A stretch of 64,000 nt of DNA from Allolobophora icterica (Eukaryota; Annelida; Clitellata; Crassiclitellata; Lumbricidae), in assembly GCA_963556255.1 (NCBI GenBank), contig OY744611.1, positions 33,226,603 to 33,290,602 on the forward strand, read 5' to 3'. The notes below the pieces were generated by a model. It was given only the letters and a program-made list of their open reading frames with translations, searched no databases and was not told the origin of the DNA. Below, piece by piece: positions 43,785 through 53,444 of this stretch. The position numbers and the translations under genes were made by a program. Numbering within the stretch: the first letter of the stretch is position 1; every line of letters starts with the position of its first letter.

Positions 43785-45376
43785 ACGACTCAAACATTAG
43801 CGATGAAGATTACGATCACGCCAAAAATGTATGGAATGCATTCGGATGTAAAACGTTTAGAGAATACCACGACCTGTATAATGTTTCGGATGTTCTACTC
43901 TTAGCCGATATTTTCGAGAACTTTAGAGACGTGTGCATGAAGAATTACCGGCTCGATCCCGCATGGTATTACACATCTCCGGGACTGGCCTGGGATGCCG
44001 CTTTGAAGTTGACCGGTATAAAGTTGGAGTTGTTGAGCGATTACGATATGATTCTGATGATTAAGCAAGGAATAAGAGGAGGAATCAGCACAATTTCGAA
44101 TCGTTATGGGAAAGCCAACAATAAGTATATGACGGCGGATAAATTCGATAGCAGCGAGCCTTCGTCATATATAACTTATCTAGACGCTAATAATTTATAC
44201 GGTTGGGCGATGAGCAAGCCTTTACCGACTCGTGGATTTAAATGGATGAGCGACAACGAGCTAAATAATTGGAATGTATTGGGATCGTGTATATTGGAAG
44301 TGGATTTGGAATACCCTCAAGAAATCCACAATCTCCACAACGACTATCCTCTGGCTCCCGAGAGCATCTCGTCGGAATTTACATATAATATACCAAAACT
44401 AATTCCAAACTTGAACGATAAAAAGAAGTACGTGGTACATTACGAAAATTTGAAGTTGTACGAAAGTCTCGGGTTGAAAATCGCGAAAATTCACAGAGGG
44501 ATACTATTCGAAGAAAGCCCTTGGTTGAAATATTATGTAGATTTGAACACAAACTTGAGAACGAGTGCCACTAATAACTTTGAGAAAGACTTTTTCAAAT
44601 TGATGAACAATAGCGTCTTTGGAAAAACTCTTGAAAGGATCGAAAATCATGTAGATATAAAATTGGTATGTCACGAGAAGGAAGCTATTAAGCTAGCTGC
44701 AAAAACTAATTATGACCGCCTGACGATTTTCGACGAGAATCTAATCGCCGTTCACATGAAAAGACCGAGGTTATTTTATAATAAACCGATATATCTAGGC
44801 ATGTGTATATTAGACTTGAGTAAAACTTTGATGTACGACTTTCATTACAATTTTATACGGCAAAAATACGGAGACAGAGCTAAATTGTTATTCACCGATA
44901 CAGATTCGTTGGCATATGAAATACAAACAGAAGATTTTTACGACGATATCGCTCAAGACGTTGCGGTTCGATTCGATACGAGTGATTACCCAAAAGATCA
45001 CCCATCGGGTTTACGGCCCGGAATGAACAAGAAAGTAATCGGTATGTTCAAAGACGAATCCGCAGGAAAACAGATTTTCGAGTTCGTAGGTTTGAGGGCC
45101 AAGTTGTACTCGTATAGAATGGATGGTGAAGATCATAAGAAGTGTAAAGGAATTAAGCAAAATGTCGTTAAGAAAACGATAACTGACGATGATTACAAAA
45201 ACTGTCTTTTTACCAAGAGAGAACGACTAAGAAAAATGAACGTTTTTAGATCGTATCATCACGATATTTATACCGAGCAGGTAAATAAAGTTGCATTATC
45301 CGCGGATGATGACAAACGAGTAATAATGGAAGACGGTATTCACACACTAGCGTACGGACATTACTCTTTACGCTGA
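43664..45376 (+). pseudogene. POLB: Protein-primed DNA polymerase B, C-terminal part (continuing in a different frame)
   Basis: Open without an initiator from 43,664; recognisable from YPYDYV at about 43,703, then DEDYDHAKNVWNAFGCKTF, DVLLLADIFENF and DPAWYYTSPGLAWDAALKLT. Palm motifs are intact: A (YLDANNLYGWAM, about 44,180), B (LMNNSVFGKTLER, about 44,600) and C (LLFTDTDSLAYEI, about 44,890). KCKGIKQNVVKKTI near the end is the usual C-terminal motif. The polymerase would copy the linear element from a terminal protein primer. Relative to relatives a few residues also seem missing at the junction, so a small deletion rather than a single-base sequencing error is possible. Confidence 0.85.
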
Positions 45377-45407
45377 GCACATAAAGAATCTATTCGTTGA
45401 TTATAAA

Positions 45408-45854
45408 ATGAGTTTTAGAAGTGTTTCAGAAATTGACGTTTGCGGAGTCGTGTTACCGAATGTTCCTTTGTCGAATATACAACTGCTAGACGCCGCTAAG
45501 AAGAAACTAAATATCACAAACTTCAGAGGCGTGTTCCTACGAGACGAGTTGCCCGAGAGACCGAGTAGGCCTACTAACGAAAGCGGCATTCTTAACCTAG
45601 ATAAATCTAGTGGGAGCGGGACTCATTGGGTGTGTTGGATCAAGAAGAAAGGCGAAATTTCGGCGAAATATTTCGATGGCTATGGTCTCCCTCCACCTAC
45701 CGAGCTACTGAAATATTTACGTCGTCCGGTTTATTATAACAGCGAACGAATACAGCCCGATAACGAAGTGTTTTGCGGTCATCTGTGCTTGTACGTGTTG
45801 AAGATGATGGACGATGGCGCGAATTTTCAAGAAGTTATAAACGGTTTGTTTTAA
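45408..45854 (+). CDS. PRO: Adenain-like cysteine protease
   Basis: 148 residues with the catalytic set of adenovirus-type (C5/Ulp1-fold) proteases: H73 in GTHWVCW, D90 in YFDGYGLPPP, Q116 in RIQPDNEVFCG and C123 in FCGHLCLYVL. FRGVFLRDELP near residue 40 is also typical. It would mature virion proteins. The gene is intact. Its last codons (NGLF-stop) are followed by the AT-rich start region of the first fibre gene, and that junction recurs upstream of the second fibre gene. Confidence 0.9.
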   Translation: MSFRSVSEIDVCGVVLPNVPLSNIQLLDAAKKKLNITNFRGVFLRDELPERPSRPTNESGILNLDKSSGSGTHWVCWIKKKGEISAKYFDGYGLPPPTELLKYLRRPVYYNSERIQPDNEVFCGHLCLYVLKMMDDGANFQEVINGLF

Positions 45855-45883
45855 TATAAAAAAATAATATTATATATTATAAA

Positions 45884-46582
45884 ATGCCTGTGGATAAATT
45901 CGGACATACTGATGTTGGATATTCGGAAAGAGTAATTGCCGGAGGAGTTACACTGTCTCAAGCAAATGCTACTTTCCTTCGTATGGATGGAACAAACGCT
46001 GCGACCGAGAATATTAATTTAGATTCTCATAAAATTGTCAACGTGTTAGATCCTACTAACCCCCAAGATGGTGCTACCAAATATTACGTAGATAATGCTC
46101 ATAAGAAATGTTATCTCGGATATATACCTAATTTAGAAGCCGTCGAGAGTAGTACCGGATTCGTCGCTAGTGCCAGTTCACACATAGACGGATATCGAGC
46201 GTGCGGAGCATTCAATAGTCTCAACGCGGATGGTTTGAACGGATCTTGGGTTTCTAATGATTCTTTAAATACCTGGATACAGATAAAATGTCCAGAGCCG
46301 GTTAAAATTTGGCGAATCGCGTTGAAAGCCATCGATAATGTATATAAAATACACAGTGTCTTTTGGACCATATCAGGGCGTAACGACGGCGATTCGACAT
46401 TTACGACGTTATTTACGATGACGACTCCGTTATTGAGAACCGCAACTGCCCCGTCATTTTTCAATATTTCAACGAATACTGCGTATCAGTATTACAGATT
46501 TACGAAAACACATATTCCCGGTGGGACTATTATTATCGGTCAGATTAACGTAGGACTTCATAGCATACAATTATACATATAG
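45884..46582 (+). CDS. Fibre-like protein 1 (short stalk, discoidin-like head)
   Basis: 232 residues. Residues 1-35 (MPVDKFGHTDVGYSER...) are nearly identical to fibre 2 and may anchor to the capsid. DGTNAATENINLDSHKIVNV then DPTNPQDGATKYYVDN is a phage/adenovirus-like trimeric fibre module (N-L-D-x-x-x-x-K-I-x-N-L ... P-x-D-A-x-T-K-x-Y-V-D). The C-terminal part, SSTGFVASASSHIDGYRACG to WIQIKCPEPVKIWRIALKAI, has the strand pattern of a discoidin/F5-8C-type head that could bind glycans or receptors. It lacks the roughly 120-residue stalk insert of fibre 2. Confidence 0.7.
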   Translation: MPVDKFGHTDVGYSERVIAGGVTLSQANATFLRMDGTNAATENINLDSHKIVNVLDPTNPQDGATKYYVDNAHKKCYLGYIPNLEAVESSTGFVASASSHIDGYRACGAFNSLNADGLNGSWVSNDSLNTWIQIKCPEPVKIWRIALKAIDNVYKIHSVFWTISGRNDGDSTFTTLFTMTTPLLRTATAPSFFNISTNTAYQYYRFTKTHIPGGTIIIGQINVGLHSIQLYI

Positions 46583-46604
46583 GATACTTAAATCGATAAG
46601 TATA

Positions 46605-48331
46605 GGGTAAAATAGGGTAATTTCGGCACCTTAAGCAATTTCTTCAATATTTAAAATGCTATTACATCTGTAGGACATATTGAAGTTTCCACAGTTTGCT
46701 GCAACCCTCTGCTATGAAATGGCGCCTTCAAACTGTGAATCGTCTTTCACAAATTTATGTTATAACATGCGAAGTGAAGACACTCAAAGGCCGAAATTAT
46801 CCACATGGTAGGGTAATTTCGGCCACAGGGTAGGGTAATTTCGGCAGGGGTGACGAAATTAACCGACATGAAAATTATCATACATTTATGACTAAATTGA
46901 GCAGATTTATAAGCATAAACTATGAATGTATACCCTATGGGGGATATATACCTGCATTTGTTTACACTCTACAGTCAGAGACTGTAACACGCAATGCTAT
47001 GTTTAGCTTATGTTTATTACAAAATTCACAAACTGTTCAAACAAACCCGAGTCATAGTAGCCTAGTGCAAATGGACGGGCGAGTGGAGGCCACTGCCATC
47101 ATGCAAGAGTTCTTTTGCGCAAATCCTTATCCTACCTAAAGTAAGTCAACAATTTAACGACGACAAAAATGACCAAGCAAAATGATAACATTTATGAAGC
47201 ATTTAGGCCCTACAGTGCAATAAACATGACGTTTGTGAGTTGCGACATCTAAAGTCTACTCGCAACTACCACAGTTTGTTGTCGGTGCAAGTGGAGTTTT
47301 CACACACCCATTTCTGCACGTCTACACGAACGTTACAATGCGGAATCTTGCAAAACAGGCATAGAGTTGTGTCGACGAAACTACTAGCTGCAAACCATTC
47401 TGTGACTCGATATAGGCTAGAGTTTGGCCTTGTCATTACATGTCTTTCACAGCTGCTGCCGCTACTGCAGAATTCACGCTTCCTCCTCTTGTTCGTCTTC
47501 TCTAGTGGACGTTCGTTGAGTTTTCTTCTTTGCAGCCTCTTCCGTCTCCAACTGTCTTTTGTAGGGCACACTTTTCAAGACTTCTGCGTGCCTTAGTTGG
47601 TCGACAGCACCGTCCACGCAAGCTCTTTTCAGATAATCCTGAAGAGTTTGGCGTGGAATTCCAAGCTGTTTAGCGATCGTTTTTTTGGACGCTCTTCAAC
47701 AAGCACAGCCTTTACTGCTAACCTGATGTCATTGTTCGACCATTGAGCATATCGTCCACATTTAGGGCTTGGCTCAGTTATCTCACCAAATCATCCATTT
47801 TACTTTTGCAAATACTCTAGCGTTTTAACTATGCAACGGATGCTGACAGAATTAAAAAGTCTATTTAAACGTGGCCAACCGAAGCAAGGTAATTTCGGCA
47901 CTACCCTTGAGCAAATTTCGGCACTGCCGGAATTAGAAAAGAGTTGAATGCCGAAATTACCTCATAGATAGGCATTAATCTGACCGTACATAGAAAAAAT
48001 AATCGGCTGCTATACACTTTGTATTCGCTCAGGGTTCTGAAGAGCAATATTTAAATGTGGAGAAAAACCAATGCATTTATTTATAGGAGCGATACCAAAT
48101 TTTTAGCAACGATGACTCTGAATTGATATACAGTTAACAAAATGCATCAAAACAAACATGACTCACCAATCGTTCTAAAAATGCGATTCTTACAAGGTTT
48201 TATAACTTTTTCTATATTATACCGTCCAGACCTATGACATCACACCATACAGCTTTACTGCTGCACGATATTTTCTCGGCTACTCGGGGGTGCCGAAATT
48301 ACCTCCATGCCGAAATTACCCCACTTTACCC
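46605..48331. mobile_element. pogo-like nonautonomous DNA transposon inside the Polinton
   Basis: Ends GGGTAAAATAGGGTAATTTC and (reverse complement) GGGTAAAGTGGGGTAATTTC form inverted repeats flanked by TA (46,603-46,604; 48,332-48,333). GGGTAATTTCGGC recurs subterminally at about 46,809, 46,832, 47,887 and 48,311. On the minus strand (about 47,610-47,760) a decayed helix-turn-helix reads WSNNDIRLAVKAVL and, after a one-base shift, KTIAKQLGIPRQTLQDYL, the psq-type DNA-binding domain of pogo/Tigger transposases. No DDE domain is left. TA duplication plus HTH_psq supports a pogo-superfamily remnant. Confidence 0.75.
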
Positions 48332-48418
48332 TAATTGCCCTCCTTTGAGCTCATGAGCTCACCCAACGGTTTGTTCTGATATAAATAAAATATATATACA
48401 TTGTATATATATTATAAA

Positions 48419-49510
48419 ATGCCTGTGGATAAATTCGGACATACTGATGTTGGATACTCGGAAAGAATAATTGCCGGAGGAGTTACATTGTCTCAAGCAA
48501 ATGCTACTTTCCTTCGTATGGATGGGACAAACGCCGCGACCGAGAATATTAATTTAGATTCTCATAAACTGGTCAACGTGTTAGAACCTACTAATTCCCA
48601 AGATGGTGCTACCAAAAATTACGTAGATTTAAACAGCGGTGTAAACAAAGTTTCTAAGACTGGTGACGTTATGACCGGCAATCTATTTTTAAGTGTGGGC
48701 TCGGATCGTCAACGTAATATGGGGTGTAAGGATCTACGCGGAAACAAACTGTTTGCTTTGATACTGGGTAATCTGTTAAACAAAATAGAAGGTTATTTAA
48801 ACCAACCTATAACGTTGCAATCGATCGAAGGTTTCTTGTGCAAAGTGGGAACGGAAAATATAATTCGATTCGGTAAATCGTCCAGCGACCATAAAATCGA
48901 TGTTTACCAAGATATCGTTATGAGACAAAAATCTATAACCGATTTAAAAAACCCCGTTAATCCTCAAGATGCCTCCACTAAAAATTATGTAGATAACGCT
49001 CTTAGTAGAGCGGATAATAATGCTCTGAAAAAATGTCATATCGGATACATACCTATTTTGGAGGCTGACGAAAGTGTTACCGGATTTATGGCAAGTGCTA
49101 GTTCAACTGTTACTGACAAGTATCAAGCGTATGGAGCTTTCAATAGTCTAAATGCAGATGGTTCAAACGGAACATGGATCGCGGATAGTAGTTCAATCCT
49201 AAATGTCTGGCTGCAGATAAAATGTCCTGAGCCGGTTAAAATTTGGAGAATTGCGTTGAAAGCGATAAGACGCAACAGAGGCGCATACCAGATTACAAAC
49301 TGGATTTTAAACGGAAGTAACGATGGATCAACGTTCACCCAATTATTAAGATCGACGCAGGCATTATTAAACACCGAATCTGCTCCGTCATTTTTTAATC
49401 TTACAACGACTCCAACTGCGTACCAGTATTACAGACTTACAGTAACAAGCAACCCCAGTCACACTGTGGTAGGAGTAGAAGTCCTACAATTATACGTATA
49501 CGATACATAA
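48419..49510 (+). CDS. Fibre-like protein 2 (long stalk, discoidin-like head)
   Basis: 363 residues from the ATG matching fibre 1; an in-frame TTG at 48,401 lies in the promoter-like run and is not used. It shares the N-terminal anchor and first fibre module with fibre 1, then adds NSGVNKVSKTGDVMTGNLFL and a second module ITDLKNPVNPQDASTKNYVD before the same discoidin-like head (GFMASASSTVTDKYQAYGAF; WLQIKCPEPVKIWRIALKAI). The head has diverged more than the N-terminus. It is preceded by a copied protease-gene end (AACGGTTTGTTCTGA), showing a tandem duplication. Function in host attachment is inferred. Confidence 0.7.
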   Translation: MPVDKFGHTDVGYSERIIAGGVTLSQANATFLRMDGTNAATENINLDSHKLVNVLEPTNSQDGATKNYVDLNSGVNKVSKTGDVMTGNLFLSVGSDRQRNMGCKDLRGNKLFALILGNLLNKIEGYLNQPITLQSIEGFLCKVGTENIIRFGKSSSDHKIDVYQDIVMRQKSITDLKNPVNPQDASTKNYVDNALSRADNNALKKCHIGYIPILEADESVTGFMASASSTVTDKYQAYGAFNSLNADGSNGTWIADSSSILNVWLQIKCPEPVKIWRIALKAIRRNRGAYQITNWILNGSNDGSTFTQLLRSTQALLNTESAPSFFNLTTTPTAYQYYRLTVTSNPSHTVVGVEVLQLYVYDT

Positions 49511-49660
49511 ATCGGGGCTAGGTACCGTTATAAAACATTTTCAAGGTCAAGGTCATATTCAAGGTCTAATTTTAGGTCAAGGTCATTTTCAGGGTCGAGG
49601 TCAAACGTCAAGGTCAAGGTCAAGTATACTACTACTACTACCACCAGTATTTCCAGTATT
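49511..49660. repeat. AAGGTCA repeats
   Basis: Loose tandem (A)AGGTCAAGGTCA units, then ACTACTACC, directly after fibre 2. Noncoding. Confidence 0.7.
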
Positions 49661-50055
49661 TCAATATTTCCACATAGGTCCCATATTCCCACATTGAATC
49701 CATATTGCCCACATAGAACCCATATTGCCACACAACTCATATTGCCCACATAGAACCCATATTTCCCACATAGAACCCATATTGCCATGTTAGGTCCATA
49801 TTTCCATGTAAGGTCCATATTTCCCACATCGAACCCATATTGCCCACATAGAACCCATATTGCCCACATGGAACCCATATTGCCCACATAGAACCCATAT
49901 TCCAATGTAAGGCCCATATTGCCATGTAAGGACCATATTACCATATAAGACCCATATTTCCCACATAGTACCTATATTTCCAACATAGTACCTATATTGC
50001 CATGCAAGGTCCATATTGCCATATAAGGTCCATATTCCCATCTAAGGCCCATATC
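49661..50055. repeat. ~22-bp minisatellite in Polinton right arm
   Basis: About seventeen units of the CCATATTGCCCACATAGAAC type with variants (CCATGTAAGGT). Minus-strand frames through it give Trp/Gly/Tyr-rich repeats and are not considered genes. Confidence 0.85.
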
Positions 50056-50177
50056 CCCGGCTGGCAGCCATGATCCGCAGCCATCGATTCAGCCATAACG
50101 AGCGTGTTAGCAAGAAGATTGACCTAATATAAAATTTTCGCGATTTCTGTCTGTTTTCTCCAATTTTTACCGAGTAG

Positions 50178-50386
50178 CAGGGCTGAAGTCGAGGGTATAC
50201 GTGGGTATACAGCGTGTACTCACCTCTAGAGACCGTATACTCACCTCACAAAATATTTATATTTATTTATATTAAAATACTGTAGCGTATACTCACAAAA
50301 TACTATAGCGTATACTCACCTCTAATTTGTTTCGGAAAACTAATCGGTAGCGTATACTCACCTCTAATTTTACCACTACAGCCCTG
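50178..50386. mobile_element. hAT-type MITE, family A, copy 2 (inside Polinton)
   Basis: CAGGGCTGAAGTCGAGGG to CCACTACAGCCCTG with a perfect 8-bp duplication CCGAGTAG (50,170-50,177; 50,387-50,394). About 209 bp, close to copy 3 in length and sequence. Confidence 0.9.
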
Positions 50387-50965
50387 CCGAGTAGCGTAGC
50401 CTATATGTAATCATTCTGTTTCAGCCATCTAGTGACCTACTAACTACCCCAACATCACATTATAACCCAGTTGCAATCTTTCTTGCCAATTACACAGTGG
50501 TTCATCTTAAGCGCTGGTCCATCTTTTGCAACTTTCCCACAAATCGCGGAAAAATATGCTGCCCCGTGCGCTTTGGCGAAATATCAGCCAAACCGCACGG
50601 GGCAGCAACCCAAAACTTGTCACGTCCAGACGAAATCTGTCACGAACGAAAATTTCCGTCACGGATCTTTTTCGTGACGAGTTTGAGAGTGAAGGCCGAT
50701 AATATTTCGCTCGCTCGTATCGACGCACGACACAGCGTCCAATCTGCTGCTAGACTGATTGTTGCGACGCCTGGTGAATGGCAAGGCTAGAAGATGCATT
50801 TACTATAACAACACTAGGCCTACAGACAGTCTACAGGATAACTGTTGAAAACATATGTTGTATAAAAATAACATTTTTAAACAGTATATCAAATATTGCG
50901 ATAGCAATAATTTTCTGTTAAAGATGTGAAACACTCTTATAACGCGTTCTAATCTTGCACAGCCA
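50387..50965. other. Polinton right arm, with an imperfect hairpin
   Basis: Noncoding. GCTGCCCCGTGCGCTTTGGC (50,558-50,577) pairs with 50,587-50,606 at 19 of 20 positions around a 9-base loop; GTCACGAA/TTCGTGAC complements follow at about 50,639-50,680. It may be the core of another small MITE. Confidence 0.5.
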
Positions 50966-50966
50966 A

Positions 50967-51045
50967 ATGACATCAATGGTCCAGTGGTGTAGGTCAATGC
51001 CTTAGAACCGAACGACCGTGGGTTCGAATCCAACTAAGTCCGTGT
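50967..51045 (+). repeat. tRNA-derived SINE-like segment
   Basis: TGGTCCAGTGGTGTAGG (A-box-like) and GGTTCGAATCC (B-box) are spaced as in a tRNA-type Pol III promoter, but D- and anticodon stems do not fold well. Best read as a tRNA-derived SINE head in the Polinton right arm, followed by AT-rich sequence. Confidence 0.5.
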
Positions 51046-51278
51046 TTATTTATGTTTTTATTTTTTTTTGTGGAGAATGCTAACAGAACACCGCTGTGGG
51101 TGTGCAACAGTGTATTGAACGATCATGATGATAGAAAGAGAGCTGAAGATATTATAAAGGTGATTTCGAGTTGTCTAACATAGACGATAGAGGCGAATCG
51201 GCTCGAAACGTGCAGTGAGGAGACAGACAGACATACATACAGACAGGCAGGCAGACAGACATGCATAGGCCTACAGAC

Positions 51279-51549
51279 ATACACGTGACCGCTCTTCATT
51301 AACCGATCTTCATTAACCGATCGTCATTAACCGAACGTATCTAGCTAAATATTATCACATCGTAAGCCTATTTTACAAGTACTTTCAAGCGACGTCAACA
51401 GATCACAGTCGCTCCTCTGATACCCACAAAAATGACTAATTAATTAATTAATTAATTAATTAATTAATTAATTAGGTAATTGGATAATTGGCTATTAATT
51501 AATTAGCGTAATTGGGTAATTGGCGGAGAGGCCTACTTTGTACACTACT
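51279..51549 (-). repeat. Polinton right terminal inverted repeat
   Basis: Reverse complement of 32,671-32,927 with only a few differences and one extra 14-bp CATTAACCGATCGT-type unit at the inner edge. Ends ...GTACACTACT. Confidence 0.95.
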
Positions 51550-51555
51550 GAGCTT
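51550..51555. other. Polinton target-site duplication, right
   Basis: GAGCTT, identical to 32,665-32,670. Confidence 0.95.
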
Positions 51556-51639
51556 CAATGTCTTATTTTCAACAAATGGATCCATAAAATAAACCTTGGC
51601 TTATGTGTTTTTTAACAACTTTACTATTTTTATAAATGA

Positions 51640-51761
51640 TCGCGGGGTATCGTCCTATGAGGAATCGTCCTATGAGGAATCGTCCTATGAGGAATCTTCC
51701 TATGAGCAATCGTCCTTTGAGCGATCGTTCTATGAGCGATCGTCCTATGAGCGATAGTCCG
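51640..51761. repeat. Right end of a disrupted MITE: TCCTATGAGCGATCG repeats
   Basis: About seven 15-bp units (TCGTCCTATGAGGAA to TCGTCCTATGAGCGA). The last three, reverse-complemented, match the block at 32,225-32,275 for about 40 bp. Confidence 0.6.
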
Positions 51762-51944
51762 CATACCATTCTCAGTTGCACATTAAGCGCCTGGATTGGA
51801 ATTAGGAGCAAATGAACGTTAACGCTAAAATCCTGTCCTTATTCTTGGTTGTTAAATAACTCTTATTAGGTTTGCGTGATTTAACCAATCGGCGGATTAA
51901 AATATTAAAAAAAACGATTGTCTGCGGAGCAATATTATAGTAAC

Positions 51945-52185
51945 CTGATGTTTGGGGTGGGAATTCTCTTCAGTTGGTCCCCTCGTTTAAGCTTAATTGT
52001 GAGCGCTGCAGCGTAATAATCGTATCCTTCCCTATAATATATTATATCATAATGCTTTCTCATTTCAGTTTCCTCTCTTTCATAGGCCAGTCTGTGACTT
52101 TCTAAGATACGATCGAGTTCTCTTTTCTCTCTGTAGTTCATCTGTTTGGGATCGAAATCACAAACTACACGTAAATTGATTTCTT
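51945..52185 (-). CDS. Unidentified host exon, charged helical protein
   Basis: Acceptor TTTTTACTTTCAG. The frame reads EINLRVVCDFDPKQMNYREK, then RELDRILESHRLAYEREETE and HYDIIYYREGYDYYAAALTI. The first part is highly charged and helical; the rest is Tyr-rich. A possible donor (CAG|GTTACT) precedes a stop at 51,935. It lies on the same strand as the SH3 exon across the Polinton and might belong to the same gene. No family recognised. Confidence 0.4.
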
Positions 52186-52189
52186 CTGA

Positions 52190-53440
52190 AAGTAAAAATC
52201 ACAAAAATTCTTCACTCTTGTTAAATGAATCCCTGAAAATTATTACGTATAAAATAAATTCGGAAATAGGCAAGGCATGTATGTATGCATGCACGTACGT
52301 AGGTATGTATGTAAAGGAAGGAACGAAGAAATGAATGGTGGATTTATTGAATGAAGGAAATAACTGGATATTTACTTCAGCGCCTTTTAAAGTACCCGAA
52401 GCGCTGTGAGAGCTTATGGAAATAAGTAAAAAAATTCGAGAAAGAAGAAAATCAATTTCTCTGTTGACCTACGAGGAGCAGAATCCTACCGTACAAGTTT
52501 ACGTCTTTCTCAGCATTTTCATCATATGGCAACTTTCAGGGACCTCACAAAAACCCAGGTACAAGGTACAACTTATTGTAGCGATACCGATTAAAAGTGC
52601 ATATTTTCAGTGAAAGGTGATTCTTGATGGACGACGCGAAAACATAATGATTTGTTGAGATTACCTTCAGCTGCAGAAGTTCTTTGTGAGGCCATGTCTT
52701 TCATTCTTCTTCGTGAAAACATAAAATATACAAGGTATTTTGCAAGCATTACATGAGAAACAGTAATGGTAGTAGTTGTATTGACAGTAGTAGAAGTGAT
52801 GGACTTTTGAATGTCAATTACAGATGATCAGAGTTTGATTTTGTCATGACCCTGCTGCGATTCGCTGATTTCATTGAGGCTACTAATGAACTTCAATGTC
52901 TACCCTACATTAACCGATGTTGTGCTAGCCCTCTTAAATGTTCTTTAAATGTCATAAAATAAATGACCAGATACAAGGATCGTAATTAAGCTAAAATGTA
53001 TTGTGATGGTAATGGCGTGGGTTTGGTGAGTCATCGATTGATGCCTTCTGTATTAAGCATCGGCGCTATCTAAGTTACTAAATTAATAATTAATAATACC
53101 ACTCAAATATAATCGCGATCGCACTCCTCTTCCAACATCGAAGTCTTAATAAGTATAATCGCGATCGCCATTCATTCCTCCCTTTTCGTATATAAATGTC
53201 ATTATTGATTGATTGATTATTCGTTTATTCTCATCGCACGTTGACACACCGCAACATGTTACAGCAAGCAAATGAAGAAATATATAGGAAATGAAGTAAC
53301 TAGTGATCTCGACTATTTAAGGGCAGAATACAAGACTATAGGTATGAAATTCGAGTCGTCCTTAGGAGGAAGGGCAAAGTCATGTGGGCGCGGGCGGAGA
53401 TCGTACTGTCGCTCAATTACAGGCGGGAATAAACCCCTTA
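52190..53440. other. No gene supported
   Basis: Unique AT-rich sequence. TAATCGCGATCGC occurs twice (53,111 and 53,158). A TTCAGCGCCTTTTAAAG motif at 52,377 may be a fragment of the dispersed SINE-like repeat. Confidence 0.45.
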
Positions 53441-53444
53441 GAAC

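Larger units (their letters stand above)
32671..51549. mobile_element. Complete Polinton (Maverick / adintovirus-like) element
   Basis: 18,879 bp bounded by inverted repeats starting AGTAGTGTACAAAGTAGGCC at both ends, AG...CT termini and a perfect 6-bp duplication. It carries integrase, packaging ATPase, penton-like and major capsid proteins, adenain-like protease and protein-primed DNA polymerase B, the full diagnostic set. One gene (integrase) points left; all others point right. Later insertions inside it: a pogo-like element (46,605-48,331), a hAT MITE (50,178-50,386) and a SINE-like segment. The polymerase frame is broken, so this copy is probably not autonomous as read, though most genes are intact. 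Confidence 0.95.

Noticed and set aside
47266..47571. 101-residue minus-strand frame in the pogo-like element
   Set aside because: Lies in the decayed transposase region after the helix-turn-helix; broken frame, no DDE motif.
49528..50041. Trp/Gly/Tyr-rich minus-strand frames
   Set aside because: Encoded entirely by a 22-bp minisatellite.
50967..51045. tRNA gene
   Set aside because: A- and B-box-like sequences are present, but the D and anticodon stems do not pair; a SINE head is more likely.
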